A DNA stretch of 32,520 nucleotides from Bacillus andreraoultii. GTDB taxonomy: Bacteria > Bacillota > Bacilli > Bacillales > Caldibacillaceae. Location of the stretch: assembly GCF_001244735.1 (NCBI RefSeq), contig NZ_LN868936.1:39283-71802 (forward strand). Reading direction: 5' to 3'. This document shows positions 18,331 through 25,722 of this stretch, one piece after another. The position numbers and the translations under genes were made by a program. Below the pieces are notes generated by a model, which made no database searches, was not told the origin of the DNA, and worked only from the letters and a program-made list of their open reading frames with translations. The first letter of the stretch is position 1. The number at the start of each line of letters is the position of its first letter.

Positions 18331-19377
18331 TTAAACAAGCAGTTCTTTAACTTCCTCTTTCTCATCCGTGGAAATATCTTTAACCGAATCTCTAACAATA
18401 ATTTTACCAGGTACTTGTATTCGATTAACTGATTTCCGACTCTTTTTAATCCGATCAACTAAGATTTTCGTAGCTGTTCTTGCCATTGTATCCATGTCTA
18501 CTTCTACGGTTGTTAATTTTGGATTCGATATTTGTGCGTATATATCATTGTCAAATCCGACAACAGAAAAATCTTCTGGAATATGGAAACCACTTTTTTG
18601 TAAAAAGTTGATAAGATGATAAGCGACTTGATCGTTATTACAAACAAACGCAGTCGGTAAATCTTTAGGTAGTTGGAAATCAATATACTTTCCATCTTCA
18701 TTCCGGTCATTAACAAAATAATTAAAATCAAGTTCAATTCGATTTTCAAGTAAAGCTTTACAATATCCTAAGAAACGATCTTGAATACTGCTCGTTGAGT
18801 AAATATTACCAACAAAGGCAATTTTTTTATGACCATTATTAATTAAATAATTTGTTATTTCATAAGCACCATAGTAATTGTCCGTTATTATCGTATCAAC
18901 TTCCATATGATTATCATAAAAATCAAGAAAGACAATAGGAATATCAATATTTTTTAACAAATCAATGTAATCTGATTTCAATTGGCCTAATATAATAATT
19001 CCGTCAACTCGATTTTCATTATAAATTCTTGGAAGAATTAAATTTTTTTCATCTTCATAGGATAAATTATGCAAAATCCCATAGTAATTAAAGGATTCTA
19101 GGCATTTAGAGATTTTACTGAAGAAATTTAAATAAAATGACTGCACATCATCACCGATAAAACGTTCCGAAACAATGACACCAATGTTATAGGAGAGACC
19201 TTCTTTCATCGATTTCGCCATCGTATTATATCGGTAACCCATTTCGTCAGCAACTCTTTTTATTTTCTCTTTTAATTCTTCACTGACCCCATCTTTATCA
19301 TTCAAAGCCTTGGAAATCGTTACACTGCTAACACCTAGTTTTTCAGCAATATCCTTCATCGTCACTTTTGTATTCAA
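18331..19377 (-). CDS. LacI-family regulator of the mannan genes
   Basis: A repressor of 348 residues with an N-terminal helix-turn-helix (MKDIAEKLGVSSVTISKALN, residues 7-26), a hinge helix, and a sugar-binding effector domain (IVFLDFYDN and TAFVCNNDQVAYHL motifs). The start is TTG at 19377, with GGAGGG 8 nt upstream; ATG at 19359 is the next choice but would cut into the DNA-binding domain. It follows the GH130 gene by 89 bp on the same strand. It is the best candidate to bind the identical 16-bp sites at 21844-21859 and 25452-25467. The likely inducer is mannobiose or mannosylglucose; both points are inference from position. Confidence 0.82.
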   Translation of the reverse strand: MNTKVTMKDIAEKLGVSSVTISKALNDKDGVSEELKEKIKRVADEMGYRYNTMAKSMKEGLSYNIGVIVSERFIGDDVQSFYLNFFSKISKCLESFNYYGILHNLSYEDEKNLILPRIYNENRVDGIIILGQLKSDYIDLLKNIDIPIVFLDFYDNHMEVDTIITDNYYGAYEITNYLINNGHKKIAFVGNIYSTSSIQDRFLGYCKALLENRIELDFNYFVNDRNEDGKYIDFQLPKDLPTAFVCNNDQVAYHLINFLQKSGFHIPEDFSVVGFDNDIYAQISNPKLTTVEVDMDTMARTATKILVDRIKKSRKSVNRIQVPGKIIVRDSVKDISTDEKEEVKELLV

Positions 19378-19466
19378 ATATAACTCCCTCCTTCCTATCT
19401 GCTAACCTCTATGTCAATTTTAAAGTTAAACACGCATAACAACCAAATATTTTACTATACTATTTA

Positions 19467-20651
19467 TTATTTGTCGCCTTCTTTATTTAATAATTTTAAA
19501 TTTTTTCCAATCAATTCCAAGCGTTGATCTACACAGGCTAATGAGCGGAATGGATCTTCTGGTGTATGAAAAGTATAGTCAATTAACTTATCAATTGTTG
19601 TTGTTGCTACATGTAATCTTGTATCACTGGAAGCATAGTATATAAAAACTTGATTTTCTTCATTAACAATGACACCATTACTAAAAACAACATTGGAAAC
19701 ATCACCAACACGTTCATCATCATATGGAGCAATGAAATGACCACTTGGTTTTGCAATCACCTTTGTTGGATCTTCGAGACTTGTTGCAAATGTATAAAGC
19801 ACATATCTTAAACCCGCTGCCGTATTTCTTACACCGTGTGCAATATGAATCCAACCTTTATCTGTCTTTATTGGGGCTGGGCCTTGGCCATTTTTCACTT
19901 CATAAATTGTATGGTATTTCTTTTCATCCATCAATGTTTCACTTTCAACAACTGGATTTTCCATCGAGTCGCAATAACCAAAGGCAATTCCTCCACCCGT
20001 TCCTGTAGAAATAAAACCATCTTGTGGGCGAGTATAAAGTAAATACTTGCCATTCACAAATTCAGGATGCAAAACAACATTCCGCTGTTGTGGAGATGGT
20101 GTTTTAATATTGGGTAGTCGCTCCCAATCTTTTAAATCTTTTGTGCGAACTAAGCCAGCTTGTGCAACTGCACTTGATGTATCAGATTCTGGTACTTCTG
20201 GGTCTTTCGATTCTGAACAGTAAATCCCATAAATCCAGCCATCTTCATGTTGAACGAGACGCATATCATACATATTCGTTTCTTCCTTATATATATCCTT
20301 CCAAGTTATCGGGTAAAGGAATCGAAAGTTATCAACGCCATTATCACTTTCTACAAGCGCAAAAAATGACTTACGATCCACCCCTTCTACTCGAGCACAA
20401 AGATAATACTTATGATTAAAATAAATTGCACCTGCATTAAAAGTCGCATTTACACCTAAACGTTCCATAAAAAATGGATTTGTTTCCTTATTTAAATCAA
20501 AACGCCAATGAAGTGGAATATGGTGGCGAGTTAACACTGGATATTGATAGCGATCATAAACACCATTGTAAAACTCTGTATCAATTTCGTTTTTTCTACG
20601 GAGTAATAGTTCTTGTTTTGCAAGTAGTTGATTATATTTTTCATGTATCAT
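19467..20651 (-). CDS. mgp: 4-O-beta-D-mannosyl-D-glucose phosphorylase (GH130 subfamily 1)
   Basis: A five-bladed beta-propeller phosphorylase of 394 residues. It cleaves mannosyl-beta-1,4-glucose with phosphate to alpha-mannose 1-phosphate and glucose. The sequence resembles the Bacteroides fragilis enzyme closely as I remember it: [34 protein letters not shown], catalytic Asp129 in [33 protein letters not shown] and [15 protein letters not shown]. It has no signal peptide, so it acts in the cytoplasm. Its ATG abuts the stop of the cellobiose 2-epimerase gene (TAAATG), implying translational coupling; that enzyme makes its substrate. A mannooligosaccharide phosphorylase (GH130_2) is the alternative, but the epimerase partner and motifs favour subfamily 1. 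Confidence 0.9.
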   Translation of the reverse strand: MIHEKYNQLLAKQELLLRRKNEIDTEFYNGVYDRYQYPVLTRHHIPLHWRFDLNKETNPFFMERLGVNATFNAGAIYFNHKYYLCARVEGVDRKSFFALVESDNGVDNFRFLYPITWKDIYKEETNMYDMRLVQHEDGWIYGIYCSESKDPEVPESDTSSAVAQAGLVRTKDLKDWERLPNIKTPSPQQRNVVLHPEFVNGKYLLYTRPQDGFISTGTGGGIAFGYCDSMENPVVESETLMDEKKYHTIYEVKNGQGPAPIKTDKGWIHIAHGVRNTAAGLRYVLYTFATSLEDPTKVIAKPSGHFIAPYDDERVGDVSNVVFSNGVIVNEENQVFIYYASSDTRLHVATTTIDKLIDYTFHTPEDPFRSLACVDQRLELIGKNLKLLNKEGDK

Positions 20652-21824
20652 TTACTTTCCAACCCTTTCAATAAATTCTAGGCAGAACCTTGCATTATGA
20701 TATGGACATTTCCAAGGACCAGCTATCTCCCTCTTTGTCGGCTGATCATCGGCTTCAACGGACCAATACCATTCTCCACCTTCACGTGAATCAATCATAT
20801 ATGTTTTTACATAATCCCAAATACGCTCAACAGCTTTAAGGAATTTTTCATCTTTTGTTTTTTCATATACATTGTAAAAACCGACCATTGCCTCAACTTG
20901 TACCCACCATACCCGGGTGTAATCAATTTTTCCATTTTCATTTTCATATGCTAAAGAGCCATCTTTCAATACACCATTTTTTTCAATATTATAGGCGATA
21001 TCAATCACCATCTGCGTGTATTTACGATCGTTAATCCCCGTTACTTTCAATGCATCATCAATTAACCAACTTGCTTCGATATCATGTCCGTAAGATTTTA
21101 AATCAATGATTCTTTCCCAATGATTATTAAAAAACACCTGTAAAAATTTTGATTGTTTATCAAACACCTTTTCATAAAAAAGGTCGATTAAATTCGCGAT
21201 TCTTCCTTTTAATTGCTCATCTTCCCAAACGCGGTAAAGGTTCGTATAGGCCTCAAGCACATGTAAATGAGTATTCATCGTAATATCCGCAATGACGCCG
21301 TTTTCACTTAACATTTCATTCGATTGCTCTTCCCATTTCCGATTAAATTCCTCTTTATATGCATTGGTTTCTTCATTAAAACCTACTGTTTCTATTAACT
21401 TATATAATTGCTTAGCATAATCCAATGCTTCTTGATTTTGGGTCACTCGATAGTACTCAGTTAATGCATATACACCAAAGGCTTGTGCATATACGTGTTT
21501 GCGATCATCAGACGGATTCCCTTTATAATCAACCATCCAGTAAAGTCCTTTATACTGATGGTCAAAAACATACTCTGTTAAAAATCGATAAGCATGGTTT
21601 GCTTGCTGTAAATACGCCTCTTTTTTTAACACTCGATAAGCTGCTGAAAAAGCCCATAATTGGCGACAAGTTGCAATACCACCTTTCCCAGCATCTTTAT
21701 GGACATGTAAATCATAATCTACCAGTCCATAATACCCACCGTTTTCATCATCTTTTAATTTTGCCCAAAAGGGTAATATATGTGTTTCTAATTCATTTCG
21801 AAACTCATTTACGAATGTATTCAT
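20652..21824 (-). CDS. cellobiose 2-epimerase (mannobiose to mannosylglucose)
   Basis: An (alpha/alpha)6-barrel enzyme of the N-acylglucosamine 2-epimerase family, 390 residues. Residues matching the known active site are Arg54 (CRQLW), His188 (NTHLHVLEA), His247 and Glu250 (GHDIEASWL) and His376 (WKCPYHNAR). These spacings fit characterised cellobiose 2-epimerases rather than GlcNAc epimerases. It would epimerise beta-1,4-mannobiose at the reducing end to mannosylglucose, the substrate of the next gene, to which it is directly coupled. It has no signal peptide. ATG follows GGAGG. Its own promoter and a 16-bp operator lie in the 93-bp gap after the GH113 gene. Confidence 0.9.
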   Translation of the reverse strand: MNTFVNEFRNELETHILPFWAKLKDDENGGYYGLVDYDLHVHKDAGKGGIATCRQLWAFSAAYRVLKKEAYLQQANHAYRFLTEYVFDHQYKGLYWMVDYKGNPSDDRKHVYAQAFGVYALTEYYRVTQNQEALDYAKQLYKLIETVGFNEETNAYKEEFNRKWEEQSNEMLSENGVIADITMNTHLHVLEAYTNLYRVWEDEQLKGRIANLIDLFYEKVFDKQSKFLQVFFNNHWERIIDLKSYGHDIEASWLIDDALKVTGINDRKYTQMVIDIAYNIEKNGVLKDGSLAYENENGKIDYTRVWWVQVEAMVGFYNVYEKTKDEKFLKAVERIWDYVKTYMIDSREGGEWYWSVEADDQPTKREIAGPWKCPYHNARFCLEFIERVGK

Positions 21825-21843
21825 GAAGCTAACCTCCAGTATT

Positions 21844-21859
21844 ACCTAATCGATAACCT
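21844..21859. promoter_or_regulatory. 16-bp operator copy 1 (upstream of the epimerase gene)
   Basis: ACCTAATCGATAACCT is identical over 16 bp to 25452-25467. It is a partial palindrome centred on ATCGAT, as expected for a LacI-family operator. It lies downstream of a candidate promoter, between that promoter and the ribosome binding site. Confidence 0.7.
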
Positions 21860-21867
21860 TATAATCA

Positions 21868-21897
21868 ATTCTACCATTACTAATAGGATTCATTCAA
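21868..21897 (-). promoter_or_regulatory. candidate promoter for epimerase-phosphorylase-regulator genes
   Basis: On the minus strand TTGAAT (21897-21892), an 18-nt spacer and TAGAAT (21873-21868). Transcription would begin just ahead of the 16-bp operator, so a bound repressor would block elongation or initiation. Confidence 0.45.
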
Positions 21898-21917
21898 CCA
21901 TTATTGAAGAATATTAA

Positions 21918-22853
21918 TTACAAGTTTTTAGACGTATAAAATTTATATATCACTCGCTCGGCAGGCTTTCCATAAACTGCATAACCGTTATCTTGTGATG
22001 CTTTACTTTCATCATATAAACGTGCACTCCAGTCCCACAGCCCAAAACCTCCTACCCAAGACCGTTGCTTTGTTTTTTCAAACATCACTTTATAAAAATC
22101 CGCCTGCTCTTCTACATTCAGTTCACCAACATGATGCCAATTATTCGGAATCATCGCGGATCCTGATCGACTCGGACATCCTGCTTCAGCAAAAAAGAAA
22201 GGCAATTGATACTTTTCAACAACTTTTTCGATCCGATCCAATTGCCTATCCCAATCATGAATTGGATAATAGCCACTTGATGAGATAACATCCACAGCAT
22301 CCCACCATGTAATTTGATCTTCTTGATATTTATCTGTATTGTAGGAAATAAGTCCAGAATACACAGCTCTAACTTCCTCGATTAATTTCCGCCATCCTTT
22401 TTCCACTCGCTCCGATTGAACCATCTCACAACCTACGATTAACATGTCACATTTTTGTTCTTCAGCAATCCTTGCATAATGTAATTGGTAATCGGTATAA
22501 CTTCTAAACCATTCAGTCCATGTTGGCTCCCCTGGTACATCGATATCAAAAAAGTTAATATGTGCTCGCCAACTACCATCTTTACAATTAACAGTCGGTT
22601 TAAGAATGACTTTCATCCCTAACTCTTTTGCATATTGAATCATCTCAACCAATTCATCATCATCTACCATATGGTCCCCTCGGTAGTTAACGAATGTTGA
22701 AAAAGGGGTATCTTGTATTGCAGCAAGCGCAAAGATTACATAATTGCTATTCGTTCTTTCTTTTAACAGTCGCAATGATTCCTTTGCTTCTTCTTTTAAA
22801 AAGTCACCCTTCTTACTTAACCAACCAAATGTAAAACCTTTAATAAAATCCAT
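21918..22853 (-). CDS. GH113 beta-1,4-mannanase, cytoplasmic
   Basis: A glycoside hydrolase of 311 residues with a (beta/alpha)8 barrel of clan GH-A. The acid/base is Glu143 in IVGCEMVQSER and the nucleophile Glu223 in FFAEAGCPSRSG, the positions known for GH113 enzymes from Alicyclobacillus and Bacillus. Other hallmarks are GWLSKKG near the start, ILKPTVNCKDGSWRAHI (83-99) and the final WSAR/GYAVYGKPA segment. It has no signal peptide, so it should trim imported manno-oligosaccharides rather than polymer. The ATG follows GGAGG. It lies 44 bp after the ABC transporter gene and shares the esterase-led operon. Exo- or endo-action cannot be decided from sequence. Confidence 0.9.
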   Translation of the reverse strand: MDFIKGFTFGWLSKKGDFLKEEAKESLRLLKERTNSNYVIFALAAIQDTPFSTFVNYRGDHMVDDDELVEMIQYAKELGMKVILKPTVNCKDGSWRAHINFFDIDVPGEPTWTEWFRSYTDYQLHYARIAEEQKCDMLIVGCEMVQSERVEKGWRKLIEEVRAVYSGLISYNTDKYQEDQITWWDAVDVISSSGYYPIHDWDRQLDRIEKVVEKYQLPFFFAEAGCPSRSGSAMIPNNWHHVGELNVEEQADFYKVMFEKTKQRSWVGGFGLWDWSARLYDESKASQDNGYAVYGKPAERVIYKFYTSKNL

Positions 22854-22897
22854 GATTCTACCTCCAATTTATTCGCATCATCTTACTTTCCATATTT

Positions 22898-24682
22898 TTA
22901 GGATGTTGATAATTTTTGAAGTTCATAAAACATGCCGCGATTATTTACTAGATTTTCATAACTACCAATTTCTGCAATCTTCCCTTTTTCCATAACAACA
23001 ATTCGATCCGCATTCCGTATCGTTGAAAGTCGATGGGCAACAACAAGGGTCGTTCGCCCTCGCATTAGTTCATCAATGGCATCTTGAACAACACGTTCCG
23101 ACTTGTTATCTAGCGCAGATGTTGCTTCATCTAAAATAATGATTTTCGGATCACGTATTAACGCTCGTGCAATCGCAATTCTTTGCTTTTGTCCTCCAGA
23201 TAATTGACTACCATGTTCCCCAACCCTCGTTTCTAATCCATTGGGTAAATTGTCAATGACCTCTTTTAGATTCGCCATTTCAATTGCTCTCATTAACTCT
23301 TTTTCAGAGAATCTAGGTAACCCGTAAGTAATGTTGTCACGAATGGTTCCGGAAAACAAAATGTTATTCTGAAGTACAATTGCTAATGATTGTCGATATT
23401 CCTTTATATCAATTTCGTTAATCGGAATTCCGTCAACAAGAACTTTTCCTTCTTGTGTATGATAAAATCCGATCACTAAGCTTAATATCGTTGATTTACC
23501 AGATCCAGACTCACCAACAAAGGCTATTGTCTCCCCCGGATGAATGGTTAAATTAAGGTTACTGAGTGCATGTTTATCAGAATTTGGATATTTAAAAGAA
23601 ACATGTTGAAAATCAATTTTCCCATTAAGCTTTTCAGGAAATTTTCTCCCCTTATCGTTTTCTGTATCATGGGAAAATAAAACTTCTGTAACGGAGTAAA
23701 TAGATTCAAAACCCCTCATAATAATTGGATAGACATTTAAGATTCCTTGTACAGCACCGAGAATCATCGTAAAATAGCCTTGATACATGACAATATCTCC
23801 GACCGGCATCTTTCCGTTATACGCTAAATATGCAGTAAAAAATAGACAAAGCACTTGGAATACTTGGAAAACAACCCAGTTGGATGATTGGAAATATCCT
23901 TCCAAAACATCCAATCGATATCCCTTTTGTTTTATCGTTGTTAATCGTTCTTCCATTTTTTCTATTTCTAATTCCTCAACACCATGTGCCCTTGTAACCG
24001 GAATCATTTCCACCATTTCAGAAACACTTCCAGACATTTCTTCAATCTTCTTCCGGAATTGTCGATTAAAGTCCGTCATTTTGTTACGAAACACATAGAC
24101 TAAACCGACGGATGTAGGAACCGTTAATAAAAAGAAGACCGCAACCGAAAAACTATTCATAACTGTTAAAACAATGGCGATTATTAAATTAATAACGGCT
24201 GGAACAAGACTAAGCATAATTTGCCTTGACAACATTTCAATGGCCTCAACATCTCGAACAACCTTTGACTGTATACGTCCAGTACCTAATTCTCCATAGA
24301 AACCGATTGACAATTGTTGTAATTTCCGTACTAATGTATTCCGTAACTCCGCTTCAACATGTCGCAATGCTTTACTGTAAAAATGAACATGAATTGTATT
24401 CATCGGAATATTTTGTAGAAGTACAATTAAAATAACGATGAAATTTACCCAAAAGTCTTTTATTGCATGTTCTCCTGGCTTTGAGGCAATATTAATTACA
24501 TTTGCCGTTACAATCGGTAAAATCCATACCGGAGAACTTTTTATTATGTAAAATAAAATCGATAAACTTAATTTTCCCCAATGTCCAGAGTATAATTTCA
24601 TTAAGATTTGATATGGACTTGCTTTTTTTATCTGTTCATCATTAAAAAGGGTTAAATAATCGTCGTTCCGTTGTTTTTTCAT
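22898..24682 (-). CDS. ABC half-transporter (permease-ATPase fusion, exporter type)
   Basis: A protein of 594 residues: an N-terminal type IV (exporter-fold) membrane domain with about six helices (roughly residues 40-330) and a C-terminal ATPase. Walker A GESGSGKST is near 387-395, signature LSGGQKQRIAIARAL near 490, Walker B IIILDEATSALD near 515, and the H-loop in VVAHRLSTIRNADRI. It looks like a homodimeric MdlB/LmrA-type exporter. Only one such gene is present, so it probably works as a homodimer. It sits between the acetylesterase and GH113 genes in one operon, so a role in mannan use is expected, but exporters are not known for sugar uptake. The cargo is unknown. ATG follows GAGGTG. 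Confidence 0.85.
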   Translation of the reverse strand: MKKQRNDDYLTLFNDEQIKKASPYQILMKLYSGHWGKLSLSILFYIIKSSPVWILPIVTANVINIASKPGEHAIKDFWVNFIVILIVLLQNIPMNTIHVHFYSKALRHVEAELRNTLVRKLQQLSIGFYGELGTGRIQSKVVRDVEAIEMLSRQIMLSLVPAVINLIIAIVLTVMNSFSVAVFFLLTVPTSVGLVYVFRNKMTDFNRQFRKKIEEMSGSVSEMVEMIPVTRAHGVEELEIEKMEERLTTIKQKGYRLDVLEGYFQSSNWVVFQVFQVLCLFFTAYLAYNGKMPVGDIVMYQGYFTMILGAVQGILNVYPIIMRGFESIYSVTEVLFSHDTENDKGRKFPEKLNGKIDFQHVSFKYPNSDKHALSNLNLTIHPGETIAFVGESGSGKSTILSLVIGFYHTQEGKVLVDGIPINEIDIKEYRQSLAIVLQNNILFSGTIRDNITYGLPRFSEKELMRAIEMANLKEVIDNLPNGLETRVGEHGSQLSGGQKQRIAIARALIRDPKIIILDEATSALDNKSERVVQDAIDELMRGRTTLVVAHRLSTIRNADRIVVMEKGKIAEIGSYENLVNNRGMFYELQKLSTS

Positions 24683-24759
24683 GTCGGTTACACCTCATTC
24701 TGCCTAGAAATTCAGATGTTTTTTACAAAATGTGTACTCTAGGCGACCCTCAACCCTCG

Positions 24760-25392
24760 CTATAAAAATTCTTGGATAAACGCATTCATCCATGTTTTTG
24801 CGATCAACATATCTCCGGTAGATGTCATATGAACACCATCGACTGTTAAAGTGGGGTGTTTTTCATTACTTATTACTTTTAAAAACTCACGATTTGTCGG
24901 AATAAGCGTTACACCGTACGTTCTTGCTAAATCCCGAACGATATTTACATAGGGTTTCAAAAGTTCATTACCTAAAGAGGTCATATCTTCTTGATAAATA
25001 GTCGGTTCGATCAAAATGATGTTTGCCTCTGTTCGCTCTTGCACCATTCTAATTAACTGATGATAGATCTCTTCAAATTTTTCAGGGTAAACTTGATCTA
25101 ATTCTGGTTCATCCAATTGGCGCCAAACATCATTAATTCCTATAAATATAGAAACATAGTCAGGTTTAAGCGCTATAACATCTCTTTGAAACCGAGCAAC
25201 TAGATCAATAATTCTATTTCCACCAACACCTCTATTGATAACTTCGATATTTTTATTTGGAAATTCCGTTAATAAGTAGTCCCGAATGAATCTTACATAT
25301 CCATACCCAACGCCCTCAGGATCATCAAATCTTCCCTCTTCAGTAATGCTATCCCCAACGAAAACAAACCTGGCATTGTGTTTCATTTCCAT
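24760..25392 (-). CDS. SGNH/GDSL acetylesterase (Axe2-like), cytoplasmic
   Basis: A hydrolase of 210 residues with all four SGNH blocks: Ser15 in FVGDSITEEG, Gly58/Asn59 in RGVGGNRI, Asn87 in FIGINDVWRQ, and Asp185/His188 in VDGVHMT. The sequence resembles the Geobacillus intracellular acetylxylan esterase Axe2 (shared GINDVWRQ and GDSIT contexts). With no signal peptide it would remove acetyl groups from imported manno-oligosaccharides, as glucomannans and galactoglucomannans are acetylated. This substrate is inferred from the operon. It is the first gene of the minus-strand mannan operon, directly behind the operator-embedded promoter at 25446-25474. The ATG at 25392 follows GAGGAG. Confidence 0.85.
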   Translation of the reverse strand: MEMKHNARFVFVGDSITEEGRFDDPEGVGYGYVRFIRDYLLTEFPNKNIEVINRGVGGNRIIDLVARFQRDVIALKPDYVSIFIGINDVWRQLDEPELDQVYPEKFEEIYHQLIRMVQERTEANIILIEPTIYQEDMTSLGNELLKPYVNIVRDLARTYGVTLIPTNREFLKVISNEKHPTLTVDGVHMTSTGDMLIAKTWMNAFIQEFL

Positions 25393-25445
25393 TTTCTCAC
25401 TCTCCTCACCATAACAATAAAAGGGAATTTAAAATCAACAATTGA

Positions 25446-25474
25446 ATTGTAACCTAATCGATAACCTATTGCAA
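25446..25474 (-). promoter_or_regulatory. promoter of the esterase-ABC-GH113 operon
   Basis: On the minus strand TTGCAA (25474-25469), a 17-nt spacer and TACAAT (25451-25446). The 16-bp operator occupies 16 of the 17 spacer bases, the textbook place for a repressor that excludes RNA polymerase. Confidence 0.7.
25452..25467. promoter_or_regulatory. 16-bp operator copy 2 (inside the operon promoter)
   Basis: ACCTAATCGATAACCT is identical to 21844-21859; the flanking sequence differs after the 16 bp. Identity at two promoters of the same pathway, in intergenic DNA only, marks it as a regulator site. Confidence 0.72.
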
Positions 25475-25600
25475 TTGATATTATTAAATAAAATAATCTT
25501 TTTACTAAAAGACAATGAAATCGTTGGTATATATGGTTGGATTCTGAAGGACATTCATTTTACAGAATAGAGGACATTTTATCTTTACCTTAAAAAATGT

Positions 25601-25629
25601 TTGTTAGCGCTTCACTTTTACTATATAAT
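25601..25629 (+). promoter_or_regulatory. SigA promoter of the alpha-galactosidase gene, with AGCGCT operator candidate
   Basis: TTGTTA (25601-25606), a 17-nt spacer and a perfect TATAAT (25624-25629). The sequence TTTGTTAGCGCTTCAC (AGCGCT at 25606-25611) covers the -35 edge and resembles the palindrome before the GH26 gene (TTTGATAGCGCTACCA). A LacI-type repressor there would block the promoter. Confidence 0.6.
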
Positions 25630-25641
25630 AGTATAATATTT

Positions 25642-25655
25642 AGTAAACGATAACT
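25642..25655 (+). promoter_or_regulatory. cre-like site downstream of the alpha-galactosidase promoter
   Basis: AGTAAACGATAACT matches the CcpA consensus TGWAANCGNTNWCA at 12 of 14 positions; only the two end bases fail. It lies just past the expected transcription start. A LacI paralogue could also bind here, as the site is a near-palindrome centred on CG. Confidence 0.45.
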
Positions 25656-25722
25656 TAAAAGTTATTGATTATTAACTGAAAATTTATATGAACATGAAGA
25701 TGAACGAAAGGAAGGGAATATC

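Larger units (their letters stand above)
25393..25722. other. divergent control region between esterase operon and alpha-galactosidase
   Basis: No gene is visible in these 330 bp. They hold the minus-strand promoter with its embedded 16-bp operator (25446-25474), the plus-strand promoter (25601-25629) with an AGCGCT operator candidate, and a cre-like site at 25642-25655. The stretch 25500-25600 between the promoters shows nothing clear. Confidence 0.6.
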
